A stretch of DNA of 54,122 nucleotides from Phaeoceros laevis. Its lineage: Eukaryota > Anthocerotophyta > Anthocerotopsida > Notothyladales. The position numbers and the translations under genes are program-made. Within the stretch, counting starts at the first letter, position 1, and the number at the start of each line of letters is the position of its first letter. The stretch covers positions 116,932 to 171,053 of the forward strand of contig JBNGIQ010009065.1 in NCBI GenBank assembly GCA_049999765.1. The letters run 5' to 3'. This document shows positions 1-10,252 of this stretch, one piece after another. The notes under the pieces are model-generated. The model worked only from the letters and a program-made list of their open reading frames with translations, made no database searches and was not told the DNA's origin.

Positions 1-2
1 TG

Positions 3-257
3 AAGGCTCTACTGAGCGCTTCCAGGAATTGCGGGACGGTGAAGAAGGTAGCCTGTTCTCCCCGACAGCAGATCTCTTGGCACCATGGTCGTGAAGCATT
101 TTGGAGCTTTGCATTCGGCTTAGCCTTAGGGCTGCTGCTAGTTACTTTCATTGTTGGAGCCCGTGACGGGCTGCTGGCTTCATTTAGTTTAGTAGTTACT
201 TATTGCGGCCGCATGGCACCGTATACCGTATTCCTATTTTTTTCGAATTTTTGCTGA
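3..257 (+). CDS. Possible 3' terminal exon of an unknown membrane protein, cut by window edge
   Basis: An open frame enters from the left edge and stops at 255-257. It contains one hydrophobic stretch (FAFGLALGLLLVTFIVGA) that could be a membrane span, followed by a short polar/hydrophobic tail. There is no family motif, and the true start or splice acceptor lies outside the window. It could also be a chance open frame next to the repeat-rich zone. Confidence 0.2.
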   Translation, partial: KALLSASRNCGTVKKVACSPRQQISWHHGREAFWSFAFGLALGLLLVTFIVGARDGLLASFSLVVTYCGRMAPYTVFLFFSNFC

Positions 258-298
258 AATACGGTGGGAAAACAACGTGGCAGGAGTTGCAAATAAAT

Positions 299-332
299 GA
301 AACGGCGTTTCTTTGATTTGAAACGCCGTTTC
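299..332. repeat. Perfect 13-bp inverted repeat (hairpin)
   Basis: The arms gaaacggcgtttc (299-311) and gaaacgccgtttc (320-332) are perfect reverse complements around an 8-base T-rich loop. The hairpin is followed at once by the tandem-repeat region, so it may be an end of a degenerate mobile element rather than a gene terminator. Confidence 0.6.
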
Positions 333-339
333 CGGCTAC

Positions 340-482
340 TGAAGGTGCGCACAAGGCCTGGATAAATGTTACCCCCGGATAAATGTTATGCGCTGTGGCA
401 CTCCCCTAGGTGCACACAAGGCCTGGATAAATGTTACGCGCTGTGGCGCTCCCCTAGGTGCGCACAAGGGTAAATGTTATTT
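340..482. repeat. Short tandem repeats (aaggcctggataaatgtta type)
   Basis: The phrase cacaaggcctggataaatgtta and the phrase gcgctgtggc-ctcccctagg each recur with few changes, giving about two and a half imperfect units of roughly 60 bp. No coding potential is visible. Confidence 0.6.
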
Positions 483-720
483 GTTATATATTACTAGTGT
501 AGAACCCGTCGATATCCCTCCACCCACGTCATTTTAGAGATATAGATAATCTAAACCATAAATTTGCATGCAAGGTAGTAGGCCATGTGGTTGGATTTTT
601 TGAGTGGGAAGGGCAGGTTTGAGGTTCAACGCCCAAGATTGCCTCTATTTTACCCTGCGGTCGTGCTCCTTCTCCCGCCCCCGCGTTGGCGCGCGGTCAC
701 GGAAACACCCGCTACTATGG
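483..720 (+). repeat. Dispersed repeat, copy A
   Basis: It begins tatatattactagtgtagaac and continues through a shared core (gtaggccatgtg, ttgagtgggaaggg, tttattttaccc) to a GC-rich alternating segment. The same ordered blocks reappear at 1329-1590, so both are diverged copies of one element. The family is not recognised. Confidence 0.6.
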
Positions 721-1199
721 TTAAGTAAGCTTAGTGTAATCTGATAAGGAGGAGTAAAAGAAGGTAAAAGAAGTAGCTAGAACGAAGTAGAAACGGTACA
801 TGGCCCACATACATACGGCCTCAATCGTAATCACGGGTCTATCAACGCGTGTACAGTTTTTTTGACTACTTAATCCAAGCCGAACCCTAATTCAGGGATT
901 CTCGGCCCGATTACCAGCACTCGCGATTCAGGGTTGCAACACCCGCCCTCTTAGAGTAAAACGGCCTTTGAGTGGGAGTAGAACTAAATGTTACATTATA
1001 GATTAAAGTCCATAATATACATAATTAGTTGAGCATAATACATGTCATTAAAAAAAAATTAGGGCACGCTTCACTTTGGGCATGTTAGAGCACGGTTCAC
1101 TTTCAATTTTCCATGTACTCACTTGATGAGTGTGATGCGCCTTAGGGCACATATCACTCTTGGTGGTAGAGGTTTACAGCGTTTGGTGTTGTTTTGTAG

Positions 1200-1290
1200 A
1201 GCCCTGTTGCGCTCGGGTGTTAATTATGTGGTGTGCCTCGGGTGTTAATTATGTGGTGTGCCTGTTGCGCTGGGGTGTTAGTTATGTGCC
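1200..1290. repeat. Direct repeats of cgggtgttaattatgtggtgtgcc
   Basis: Two adjacent near-identical units and a third diverged unit (ggggtgttagttatgtg) follow each other. They lie between the two copies of the dispersed repeat. Confidence 0.65.
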
Positions 1291-1328
1291 ATATGTTGTG
1301 TGCGACGGTGCGTGCATCGATTGAGATT

Positions 1329-1590
1329 TATATATATTACTAGTGTAGAACTTGTCGACATCGACGGCAATCACTTGTCCTTCCACCCATCTCAAATTTC
1401 AAATATAAACAATTTAAACCTATCGATTCTCTGTAATGGAGTAGGCCATGTGATTGGGTTCTTTGAGTGGGAAGGGCCAATATGGGGCTCAAATCCTAGA
1501 ACTGCCTTTATTTTACCCGTGGTCACGCTCCCCCCGCGCTCGCGCGCGGTCCCGCTCCCCCCCGCGCTCTGCGCGCGCGTGAGCTTTAGG
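1329..1590 (+). repeat. Dispersed repeat, copy B
   Basis: This is the second copy of the element at 483-720, with the same block order and direction. Its 3' part is rich in CpG and alternating GC (cccgcgctcgcgcgcgg). Confidence 0.6.
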
Positions 1591-1950
1591 ACAACTTGCT
1601 GAAATCAAACAAGATCTGGCAAGTTGCGCAAGTGGCTGCCCTGACACAGGGCCCCTTTCCATGTGCCGCTGGCCCGCTTCGTAAACTTCAAGCAGAAGCA
1701 TGTCACAGACGGGAAAAGGCCTTGTCGAAAAGCCCTAACTACCGGGTCAGCGCATCCTGCGGATTGGCGGCCGCAAGGCGGTGAGCGTGCACTCGCCGGT
1801 AGGTGGACCAAAAGCTGTCCGAGTTTCCGAAATGGGTCGGGATTAGGGAAGGAGGAGGGGGTTTTTATTAGGTGATTACCGTAACGGGGTGCTTGTGCAC
1901 CACACCTGGGGGGTTTACGAAAAAGGCATCTTGGGTCCCTGGTTTCGCTT

Positions 1951-2057
1951 GCAAGCGTCTCAATCTCCGACCTCATAATGGCCTGACATGTACGATTTCC
2001 GACGTGGCACCGACTCGCCATGGGTGGTAGGCATCGCCATGCCGTCGCCATGTGACA
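1951..2057 (+). repeat. Left terminal inverted repeat of the foldback element
   Basis: It starts gcaagcgtctcaatctccga and pairs with 2634-2740 (coordinate sum 4691). Only scattered mismatches are seen, such as catcgccat against catggcctc. Confidence 0.7.
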
Positions 2058-2633
2058 TGACAAACCTGTCCGCGCTCCCGTCCCGCCTTCCCGTCCGTCC
2101 GTCCGCGCTCCCGTCCCGCCCGTCCGCATGCCTTCCCCGCGCATGGTTTCAAGCGCGCGCGACCGTGTTGCGAACCGCGCGCGCAGCAGCATGCATGGAG
2201 CCCTCACCGGAATGCTCCGCCCACATGCCGCGGGCCATGGGTATGCAGCACAAGTATCACAGAAACGAATTGTGTCTCGGCGGCGGAGAACGCTGGCCCC
2301 GTAGTGTGCGGGTAATAAGAACTTCGGAATTAAGCGCCCTGGCCCGGAGCAGCTCTCGGATGGGGCTTTTTTGTTGGTTCTCTCTTGCTCTCTTGGGTTT
2401 TTGAAAGGGCCGCGTCGGCTGGCCAAGCCCTCGGGTCCTCCTCCTCGGCCTTTGGTTTTTCCTGGGGTTGGCGCATTGGGTTGGGAACTTGGGGTGTTGG
2501 GGACCTGGGGTTTGAATAGGGATGGCGCTTGGGGCGCACGCTAGCGCGTGCTGCGAAACCAAGCGTACGACAGCCTTTGTGGGGGACGGGTATAAGGAAA
2601 AGTGGCGGACGGGAAAGGCAGGACAAACGTAAG

Positions 2634-2740
2634 TTGCGCATGACCATGGCGAGGCCATGCCTACCACCCATGGCGAGTCGGTGCCACGTCGGAAATCGTA
2701 CATGTCAGGCCATTATGAGGTCGGAGATTGAGACGCTTGC
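2634..2740 (-). repeat. Right terminal inverted repeat of the foldback element
   Basis: This is the reverse complement of 1951-2057. It lies about 300 bp upstream of the first VWA-Cache gene, so the element sits in or near that gene's promoter region. Confidence 0.7.
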
Positions 2741-3049
2741 GTTTCGCTTCACCCCATTTTTAGAAACAGAGTAGAAAGCTGCCTGAGAGCCCGGAACTCC
2801 GCAACTTTCGCTGGCAATGGCTACAGGTACGGCCTTGTGTAGGATAGGTGCAGAATCCCATGTCTTAGCGCTGTAGTTGGTCCAGGAGAATGAGGATGAT
2901 GGAGATGAGGATTAAGGTTATGCCAGCCAGAGTGGTTAGCATGGGGAAATGGACTTTGGAAGCACGTGTGTGGAAGGCAGCAGCAGCAGAGCAGATCGGG
3001 AGGCACAGGAGCCTGGCGCTATCGATATATCTCGGGGGAAAATCTGGAA

Positions 3050-5585
3050 ATGGAGAGCAGGAAGTGGCTCAGGCTGCAAATATGGCAGGTTTCCCTCATC
3101 TTTCTCTTCCACCAGATTAGTGAGAATGCGAGGTTTTCGGCGGTTGCACAGACGGAGGGGGAGACATTCATCCAGCTCAAGGAATCGCAGGTGCAAGCCA
3201 TCGCCACAAGGGCGGTGGAGAACGATGTCAAATCTTGTGGTAATGAGCACACAGTTTGGGGTCGGTCCGCAGATCTTCGGTCTCAGTTGTAGCTGTAGGT
3301 CTCTTGAAATCCCTGTGAGCTTGAGCAGCAGGGGCTGACGGGTTTCACAGACCTTGTTGACAGTTGCACAGCATCGCAGTGCTCGCGAGCTGCCTGCTTC
3401 CGGCTGCTTGAGGACGTCGAGCACTATCAATGCGTCAACGTGACGACCAATACAAACTGCACCTGCAATAGTCTTCAAGCCAACTTCCAAAGAAGCTATG
3501 TAAGGTTAGGGTCCGGCAGATGTCGCATACTTCCTTCTCAAAACAAGTGTGAGAATTGCAACTTTCTTCTGCCCTTACCAACAAGTAGTGTGATGCGACT
3601 GCAGGGTGCCCTTCCTCGGTGATGGTAAGAACAGCATCACTAAAGACAGGGCGACTTCAATTTGTACACAGCGAGGGCTGGACGAAGTCTTTCGAAGCTT
3701 TAAATCAGACGACTACTACAACTATTACTTTGGGTCTGTTGATGGCACTTTTCGCCTCTACCCTGGAACAGTAAGTAGACCAGTTGCCAACTTGCCAAGA
3801 ATTCCCTGGTCTGCACAATCTTAACGGTGACTGATGCTGACAATGCATGAAATGTATGATGTTTTTAGGAAGCTACGGACAGTTGCAATGGTTATGACCC
3901 AATGGGCCAGACCCTGGTACGTTGGAGCCATTTCAGTAGTGAAGGACCTTGTGGTGCTTGTCGATGTGTCTGTCTCAATGGGAGACCGTTTCGGCTATTT
4001 CTTCAAAACGACTTCCTTAGCAAGCGCCCTTAATATGACTCAGCAGCTGCTGGGCACTCTCACTGTAGGGGATCGTGCTACTGTAATCTCCTACGACAAT
4101 GCTTCATCACCGGTGGGGCAATCGGTAAGTCTGCCATTTATGTATGATCATGACCAGTTACAAGAACAACGGGCAAAGTCTCGAACCAAATGCTTTTTAT
4201 AGAGCCTAGTACTAACCTGCAGGACAAAAAGAGTCTTCCAGATTGACTTCAAGTTGTGAAAAATTGTTGCAGTATAGCGTCAAAGACGACAGCTTTCAGC
4301 AGGATAGTAGTTTCCTGGAGCTGCAGAGGTTGGTCGACAACACGGCAGTCACCGAGATGAAAAGCTCAAACGTAACAGCTGGCATCTCAAATGCTTTGTT
4401 GGTGCTGGGAACTGGCTCACCTGATGGTGCACTCAAGGTGTTGTGCATGACCAACATACACCTACATGCATGAACGTTTGTTGATTACGTCAAAGCAGCC
4501 AACTTCTTGTTCACCAAGGACATCAGCTTCACTTACCGTCTCCTTATGAATGCAGGTCATCGTGGTCTTCACAGACGGCTTGTCCTCTGTGCCGCAGCAA
4601 GGATTGGACACTCTGGTTGCCCATCTCAACAATGCCGAGATCGTGTTGTTCATCTATCAAATAAATGGTGTGGATGCCAGTTTCAGGCATCTTGCTTGCA
4701 GTGTGACTGTGGGTTACAATGAGCAGCTCAGCGCCAACGTCTTGCAGAATCCGATGTACGCTCTGAAGTCATACTTCAGCTTCCTGGATCGGAACCGCAA
4801 CCTATCTGTCGGACCCCAGCTTTCATTCTGGCAGCAACCCTACAATGATACTGGTTTTCTAGGACTCGTCATCACTGTGGCATATCCGGGTACGCACTAC
4901 TTTTACTCTGCCATGCTCATGCGGTCCCTGTCTCTATAAGTTATTTAACCTAACGTTTAACCTAACGAACTAAACTACGTTTTGCAGTCATTTCCTCTAC
5001 CGGAGAGCTTGTCGGAGTCGCTGGCATTGACGTGTAATCAGTACAGCCGAGCAAGCGCAAATCTTCTCGGCCTTGAACAGCACAAATTTCAGCCCACCCC
5101 GCAATGCTTCGGGTGCGCGTTTCACCACATGCGATGGTGTAAGTTGTATGACCTGTCAAGGATAGAAGCATCTATCTTGTGCTGGGAGTTCTGTTTTGAT
5201 TTTGAAAGGCAGGTTGTTGATTTAAGGCCTGGACGACACCCCGCAGGGCTCGAATGATGGATCGACATGTGGCGCCACTTCAGCAATCCCACTGTGTAAG
5301 CAAACCGACACGAAGAACACGTACCTGGAACTGCTGTGCTATCCAGGATGCGGGGGCCTGAAACCACGTCCAAAGTCCAAGAATTCGAAAAACCTTACAC
5401 CTTTGTGGTTAGGCTTAGGAATTGTTGGGGGATTAGTCATACTTGTCCTTGCAATCATTGTCGTGAAGAGGAAGCCCTGGGCCACCTGGTTACCACAGGT
5501 TATAAGTCCAAGTCTCAAGCCCAATCCGGCCCAGCCTGAGACTGATCGTCCAGCACCTGTACCACGAAAGGACTTCAGATTTTGA
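3050..5585 (+). pseudogene. VWA-Cache receptor-like protein, tandem copy 1, apparently frameshifted
   Basis: This is a homolog of the gene at 6608-9165 with the same eight-exon plan: 3050-3239, 3351-3504, 3605-3770, 3869-4124, 4273-4437, 4556-4889, 4988-5138, 5247-5585. Visible parts are a signal peptide, a Cys-rich segment, a VWA N-terminal motif (FGSVDGTFRLYPG), a VWA domain with the metal site DVSVS, VIVVFTDG, a Cache-like segment ending GVAGIDV, and a C-terminal membrane span. Two lesions are seen against copy 2. One extra base near 3903-3908 separates the YDP segment from RPWYVG. A second shift at about 5035 places TAA right after GVAGIDV, and the homologous tail resumes in another frame. 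An alternative AG at 3871-3872 could bypass the first lesion. The second would leave a secreted protein with no anchor. Assembly error cannot be excluded. Confidence 0.65.
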
Positions 5586-6607
5586 CAGCGCCGAGTTCTG
5601 CGTAATGCATATTAGTAACAAGTTCCGTCGTGCAGCAGGAATTGTTTCCCGTAAGCACGCAATAACGTCTCTTGTTATAACAGTAATTAGACAAACAATT
5701 AGATATTATGTTGATTTAAGATATATATAATTACTTTTGAATAGATAAAATTATATTAGCGTGTAAAAGTGTAATGTAAAATAACTATTTACATTACACT
5801 TACACATTACTTACACCTGGGCCCGCTGACATGTGAAGTGCACAAGCCTACGGCAGGAAGTGGTTGGCCCAGTGAGTGATGGGTGTTCGCAGTCGCAGTC
5901 TCGTAACTTTCACCGCGCAGTCTCGGTTTGCAGTGCGAAGCAAGCCTTTTTCTAGCGCTGCGGGTGTCTGCGCTCTGACTGCAGTCTCGCCCTATTTGTT
6001 ATTATAATGTCAATGGCCCGTTCAGTCCGTTATGTCAATGGCCCTGTATGTCAATTAGGGCCTGTATGTCAATGGCCCCCATGATCTGGAAGACTGGAAC
6101 ATCCTGGGTCAACGGGAAGTGGTCGGTAGTAAGTTTCGTGTTTAGCCAAGCCCACGTGGAAGAGAGGGAACTGAACATGGCACAGCGCAAGTTGGTTTCG
6201 ACCACAGGGAGCCCCCATCCCGGGACTTTCCTCTACCCATCGCCCGCAGCTCACGGATCTGCCAGGTTTCCATTTGGCTTACGCGTCTGCACAGAAGATG
6301 CATGGAAAGGCAAGAATATTGTGCGAGAGTATTGCTAACCAGCCAAGGAGCAAAACATCAAATTCTCACTAATTTTGGTCTGGCATTAACTGTACGGCCT
6401 TCTTCGACGATTGGTGAGTTCAGGTCGCGACTGCTGTAGATGAGCGGAAATGGTGCAGATGAGAATGGAGGTATGCCAGTTTGGTTTGAGGTGTCCGAGG
6501 GAAACGAACTCCTGGAGCTGTCGTGGACTACCCAAGAGCACCAGGTTTTGTGAGACCTAGGAATCGAGCCATTTCGGGGGTGGACTGGGGGTGGGGGGGA
6601 CCTGGAT
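5586..6607. other. Spacer between the tandem VWA-Cache genes
   Basis: No gene is recognised. It holds an AT-rich stretch with the inverted repeat at 5761-5805 and short direct repeats of atgtcaatggccc between about 6007 and 6079. The last ~150 bp resemble the region upstream of copy 1, as expected if the duplicated unit included the promoter or 5' UTR. Confidence 0.5.
5761..5805. repeat. AT-rich inverted repeat
   Basis: gtgtaaaagtgtaatgtaaa (5761-5780) and tttacattacacttacac (5788-5805) form an almost perfect stem of about 18 bp with a 7-base loop. It sits in the AT-rich spacer after copy 1 and may be a small MITE relic. Confidence 0.55.
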
Positions 6608-9165
6608 ATGGAAAGGAGAAGGCGGCTCGGGTTGCAAGAATGGCCGCTCTTCCTCCTTTTTCTCCTGCAGATAAGCTTCTATGTGAGGTTTCTGGCGACT
6701 GCTCAGACGGATGGAGAGAGTTTCCTCCAGGTGAAGGAACGGCAAGTGCAAGCCATCGCCGCACAGGCGGTGGTGAACGCTAACGATACAGCTTGTGGTA
6801 ATGATGACCCCGCTACCATATGTACTACGGCTGATGGACTGAATGGTAGAGATTACAGAATGGCTGAGATGGATCGGGAGCTGGTTCCTGTGCCTGACCG
6901 TTTTCACAGACCTTATTTCCAGTTGTACAGCATCCAACTGCTCGCGAGCCACCTGTCATTACGTACTTTCAGATCTCAACAGCTACGATTGCGTGAATGC
7001 TGTGGAGAGCAACACCACTTGCAGCTGCAATGGATTTCAAGCGAACTTTGAGAGGAGCTATGTAAGGTCAGAGAAAAGGCGTGGTTGGAAGTGCCATTTC
7101 AGGTTTCAGCTATCATTGCAGTTTCCTTGGTCCTGCCCGTTACTGATCGGTATAATGTGGATGCAGAGTACCCTTTCTCAGCGATCCAAACAGTATCAAC
7201 ACCGAAAGAGTGTTTGCAATATGCTCACAACGAGTTCTGGACCCATTGTTTCGAAGCTTTCCAAAAAATGAAACCTTCTACAGCTACTACTTGGGAACTG
7301 TTGATGGCACCTTTCGGCTCTACCCTGGAATCGTAAGTAACTCCCCCGTGATGCTTGGTGCAAAAGCATTGTCTATGAGAAATGTACAAGCGGAAGGATG
7401 ATGATGCTGGCGTTCATGTTTTAGGTTGACAACAGGTGCGACACTTACGATCCAAGGTCTAGACCCTGGTATGTTGGTGCCATATCTGTTATCAAGGAAC
7501 TGGTGGTGCTTGTTGATGTGTCGGTCTCAATGGGAGCGGACTTCGGGTTTTTTGAAAACGTGACTCCCATATCAAGTGCCCTCAATATGACTCGGGTGCT
7601 GCTGGGCACCCTCACAGAAGGGGATCGGGTCACTGTGATCTCGTACAGCAATGCGTCATCATCAATCGTAGGTGCAACGGTAAGTCTGTCTTCTGAAGAA
7701 TGACTGTTTTCAGCGTTGCTCCTAATGGATAGGAACTGTAAAATACTTCGAAGCCATCTGGTTATCCCACCTGATGGTGGAAGGAAAGTTTCCTGCCTGG
7801 ACGGATGATCGGACCTGTGCTCTTATGAGTGTAGTAGCTCCCATCTGCAGGACAACCTGGAGTCCTCAAGATTGACTTTTCAGTTCTTTTGCAGTATAGT
7901 GTACCAGGACCCACTGTCAACATGGAGGACAGCACTTTCAAGGCTTTGCTCGATTCGGTCGGCAGCATCACCCTCAGCCAGGTTAAAGGCTCAAATATAA
8001 CGGCAGGCATCGCAGAAGCTCGTTCAGTCCTGGACAGTGGCTTACCTGGAACATCAGCACTCAAGGTTTGTCATAGGGTTTGGCTTCTCCCTGCATTTTC
8101 CTCGAACCGAGAACCTAGTGGAGGCTCACAAGTTACTTCCACCAGATTTCATGGGTACGGTTTCCTCATGAATGCAGGTCATCGTAGTTTTCACAGACGG
8201 TGCGCCCTCAGTCCCCCCAGAAGATTTGGACTCTTTGGTCGCCCCACTCAACGAAGCTGGGGTCACCTTGTTCATGTACCAGATTAACGGGATGAATGAA
8301 GCTCTCAGGAATTTTGCATGTAATGTGACTTGGGGTTACAATGAGCAGCTAAGCATCAACCCAGTGCTGAATCCCTCGTATGCCTTGAGGTCATACTTCA
8401 GCTTCTTAGCTCGTGAACGCAGGTCGGCAGACCCCCAGCAGCTTTCATTCTGGCAACCACCGTATCCGGATTTTGGTTTTCTAGGGGAAGTCATCACTGT
8501 GGCGTATCCATGTATGAGCTCTTCTGTCAATCTTGCCATGGCGCTCCTGCTCTCCAATTCTGACTTGTGCTGTGTTCCTTTGTGCAGCCATATCTCCTTC
8601 TGGGGATCTTGTCGGAGTAGCCGGCATCGACGTGCAGGTGCGTGGACTCAGTCAACCTCTGCGTGAGGAAATCAACAAGGCCCTGGCAACCAGAACAACT
8701 AAACCCCCTCCACCCCTTCCCAGTTCTTCGCGTGCGGGCTTTACTATCTGCGACGCTGTGAGTAATCCCTTACTGGTTAGGAACTGTAGACTCCTGCTTT
8801 TTGTGTTTCCAGGTTCATTTAGCCTAATGTAGTCTGGTTTGAAGCAGGGTGTTAGTATGTCGACGCCGTGCAACATAAACTCGGCAGCTCAGAATGCAGT
8901 GTGTCCAAAAACTGACACGCACACTTTGGAGCAGTTGCTGTGCTGCCGAGGATGTGGGGGCTTCGAACCGGAGGGATCGAAGACAAACCTTACTCCTTTG
9001 TGGATATGCTTAGGAATTGTGGGTGCCGTAGCCATATTTGGCCTTGCCTTTGTCTTGAAGAGGAGGTACTCGGGTGGCGTTTTACCGCCTCCCCCACCTC
9101 CTGGTTCCAAGCAGCCCAGGATTGTTCCTGCACCAAATACACCTGCAAGGGACACCTTCTTGTGA
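6608..9165 (+). CDS. VWA-Cache domain single-pass membrane protein (CACHD1/alpha2-delta-like)
   Basis: Eight exons give 586 codons: 6608-6797, 6910-7066, 7167-7332, 7425-7679, 7895-8065, 8178-8511, 8588-8757, 8848-9165. All introns are GT-AG and the phases close. From the N-terminus: signal peptide (LFLLFLLQISFYVRFLATAQ), an ectodomain with paired cysteines (CTASNCSRATC, CSC), a VWA N-terminal motif (YYLGTVDGTFRLYPG, then YDPRSRPWYVGA), and a VWA domain with an intact DxSxS metal site (DVSVSMG) and VIVVFTDG. Next come a Cache segment (SFWQPPYPDFGFLGEVITVAYP, then GDLVGVAGIDV), a Cys-rich stalk, a membrane span (ICLGIVGAVAIFGLAFVL) and a short Pro-rich cytosolic tail. The same domain order occurs in animal calcium-channel alpha2-delta and CACHD1 proteins; Cache domains often bind small amino-acid-like ligands. 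The plant role is unknown. It is probably a cell-surface sensor or channel partner. Confidence 0.85.
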
Positions 9166-10252
9166 TCTTCATCACATGTGCTGGTCACTTTAAATGTAAG
9201 TGCACAGATTCATGCCCCTGCATGAAACACCTGCAAGTAGGGGTTCATCTACTCTGACAAATGTAACCTTCTCCTCTAACTCAAATTTTGGCAGGAGATT
9301 TACCTCTGCCTAATGGTTTTGGAGGTCCGTCTTTTCCATCCTAAACACAAGTTGCTTACGTTGACTAATCACCGCTACGATTAAGTAACACCTAGTTCCT
9401 TCGCAGGCCCATTCCCCCGTTCCATTTATCCAGTCCAGGCATACTGACAAGCTGGTAAGTCAATGCATTGCATGTAGCCTTATGGTATGTAGCCTTCTGG
9501 TACGTAGCCTTCATAGCTTGCACGAGTGCCGCAAATGCTTCAGTGCAGACAGTCAAGCCGGTGCAGGTTGCTCTTCTCCACAGCTCTTACATGTCTATGC
9601 CGTCCATGCAACTGGACCCGTCCCTGAGTGTGCAGTGTACACCCAAAAATGTCCTCCAGGTTGGGAAATTTACAGCAGCTGAGGTTGCCAGCAGTAACAC
9701 GCAGCAGGTGCATGGCACAGCCAACAGAACAATTTGCAGCAGCCTACACCAGGCTAGGGTGTAGGCTGTGAGAGTGGTGGGGGATGTAGTTCTTGGCACT
9801 TCTTGCTGTGATTGTGGGGATTAGTAGCGGTCAAGATTTACCGACGTCGCACAGACATTCCGCAGCCGCTGCAAGAGCCACCCAATCAGAATAATAATCA
9901 AGCGACCTTCCTCCAGTTTCAAGGGGGACTTGCATTCAGTCATTTCACTGCGGAGGTGTAAGCTCGACGACCATCCTTCCTAGAACAAGTTGAGGTCACA
10001 GGCAGTTGTCCTGTGCTCCCCCCATCTGAGAAGAGAAATTATGATGCGATCCTCCACAGGGAAGTCGCATCATGGCTACACTTCCATCATTCGGCACGTT
10101 ATCATAGGTCCCCTCGATTCCCATATTTATCGGTAAATCTGATTGACTCAGCTTCACAACATGGTCAAACCCTCAAAGCACCCTCGGACCCTTACGTGAC
10201 CATGAAGGCAAACAGGGTTCGATGGCTTCCACATGACCGTAGGCAAAAGTCT
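9166..10252. other. Intergenic region without recognised gene
   Basis: This covers the 3' flanks of the VWA-Cache gene (+) and the PPR gene (−). A 15-base direct repeat (tgtagccttatggta type, three units) lies at about 9472-9516. Small open frames here lack family motifs and, in part, ATG starts. I see no exon with homology to the neighbouring genes. Confidence 0.4.

Larger units (their letters stand above)
1951..2740. mobile_element. Foldback/MITE-like element with ~100-bp terminal inverted repeats
   Basis: Positions 1951-2050 and 2640-2740 are near-perfect reverse complements, so opposite strands both begin an open frame with MYDFRRGTDSPWVVG. Weaker complementarity continues inward (cccgtccg-rich segments). 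The roughly 580-bp interior is GC-rich and has no convincing gene. Long inverted ends with no transposase fit a non-autonomous foldback element. I could not find clear target-site duplications. Confidence 0.7.

Noticed and set aside
299-332. Rho-independent terminator reading of the hairpin
   Set aside because: There is no following T-run, and such terminators do not apply to plant nuclear genes.
340-482. Possible CRISPR-like array
   Set aside because: The units are tandem without unique spacers of constant length, and the window is eukaryotic nuclear DNA.
1605-2426. 273-codon minus-strand open frame
   Set aside because: It lies across the foldback element arm and GC-rich interior, has no family motif, and is explained by low stop-codon density in GC-rich DNA.
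5032-5110. Tiny intron rescuing the copy 1 frame at gacgtgtaatcagtacag
   Set aside because: The implied intron would be about 15 bases, too short for plant splicing; a frameshift or sequence error is more likely.
9468-9764. Open frames with VALWYVAFWYVAF-type repeats
   Set aside because: The repetition comes from a 15-base DNA repeat. The frames show no similarity to the VWA-Cache genes or any family.
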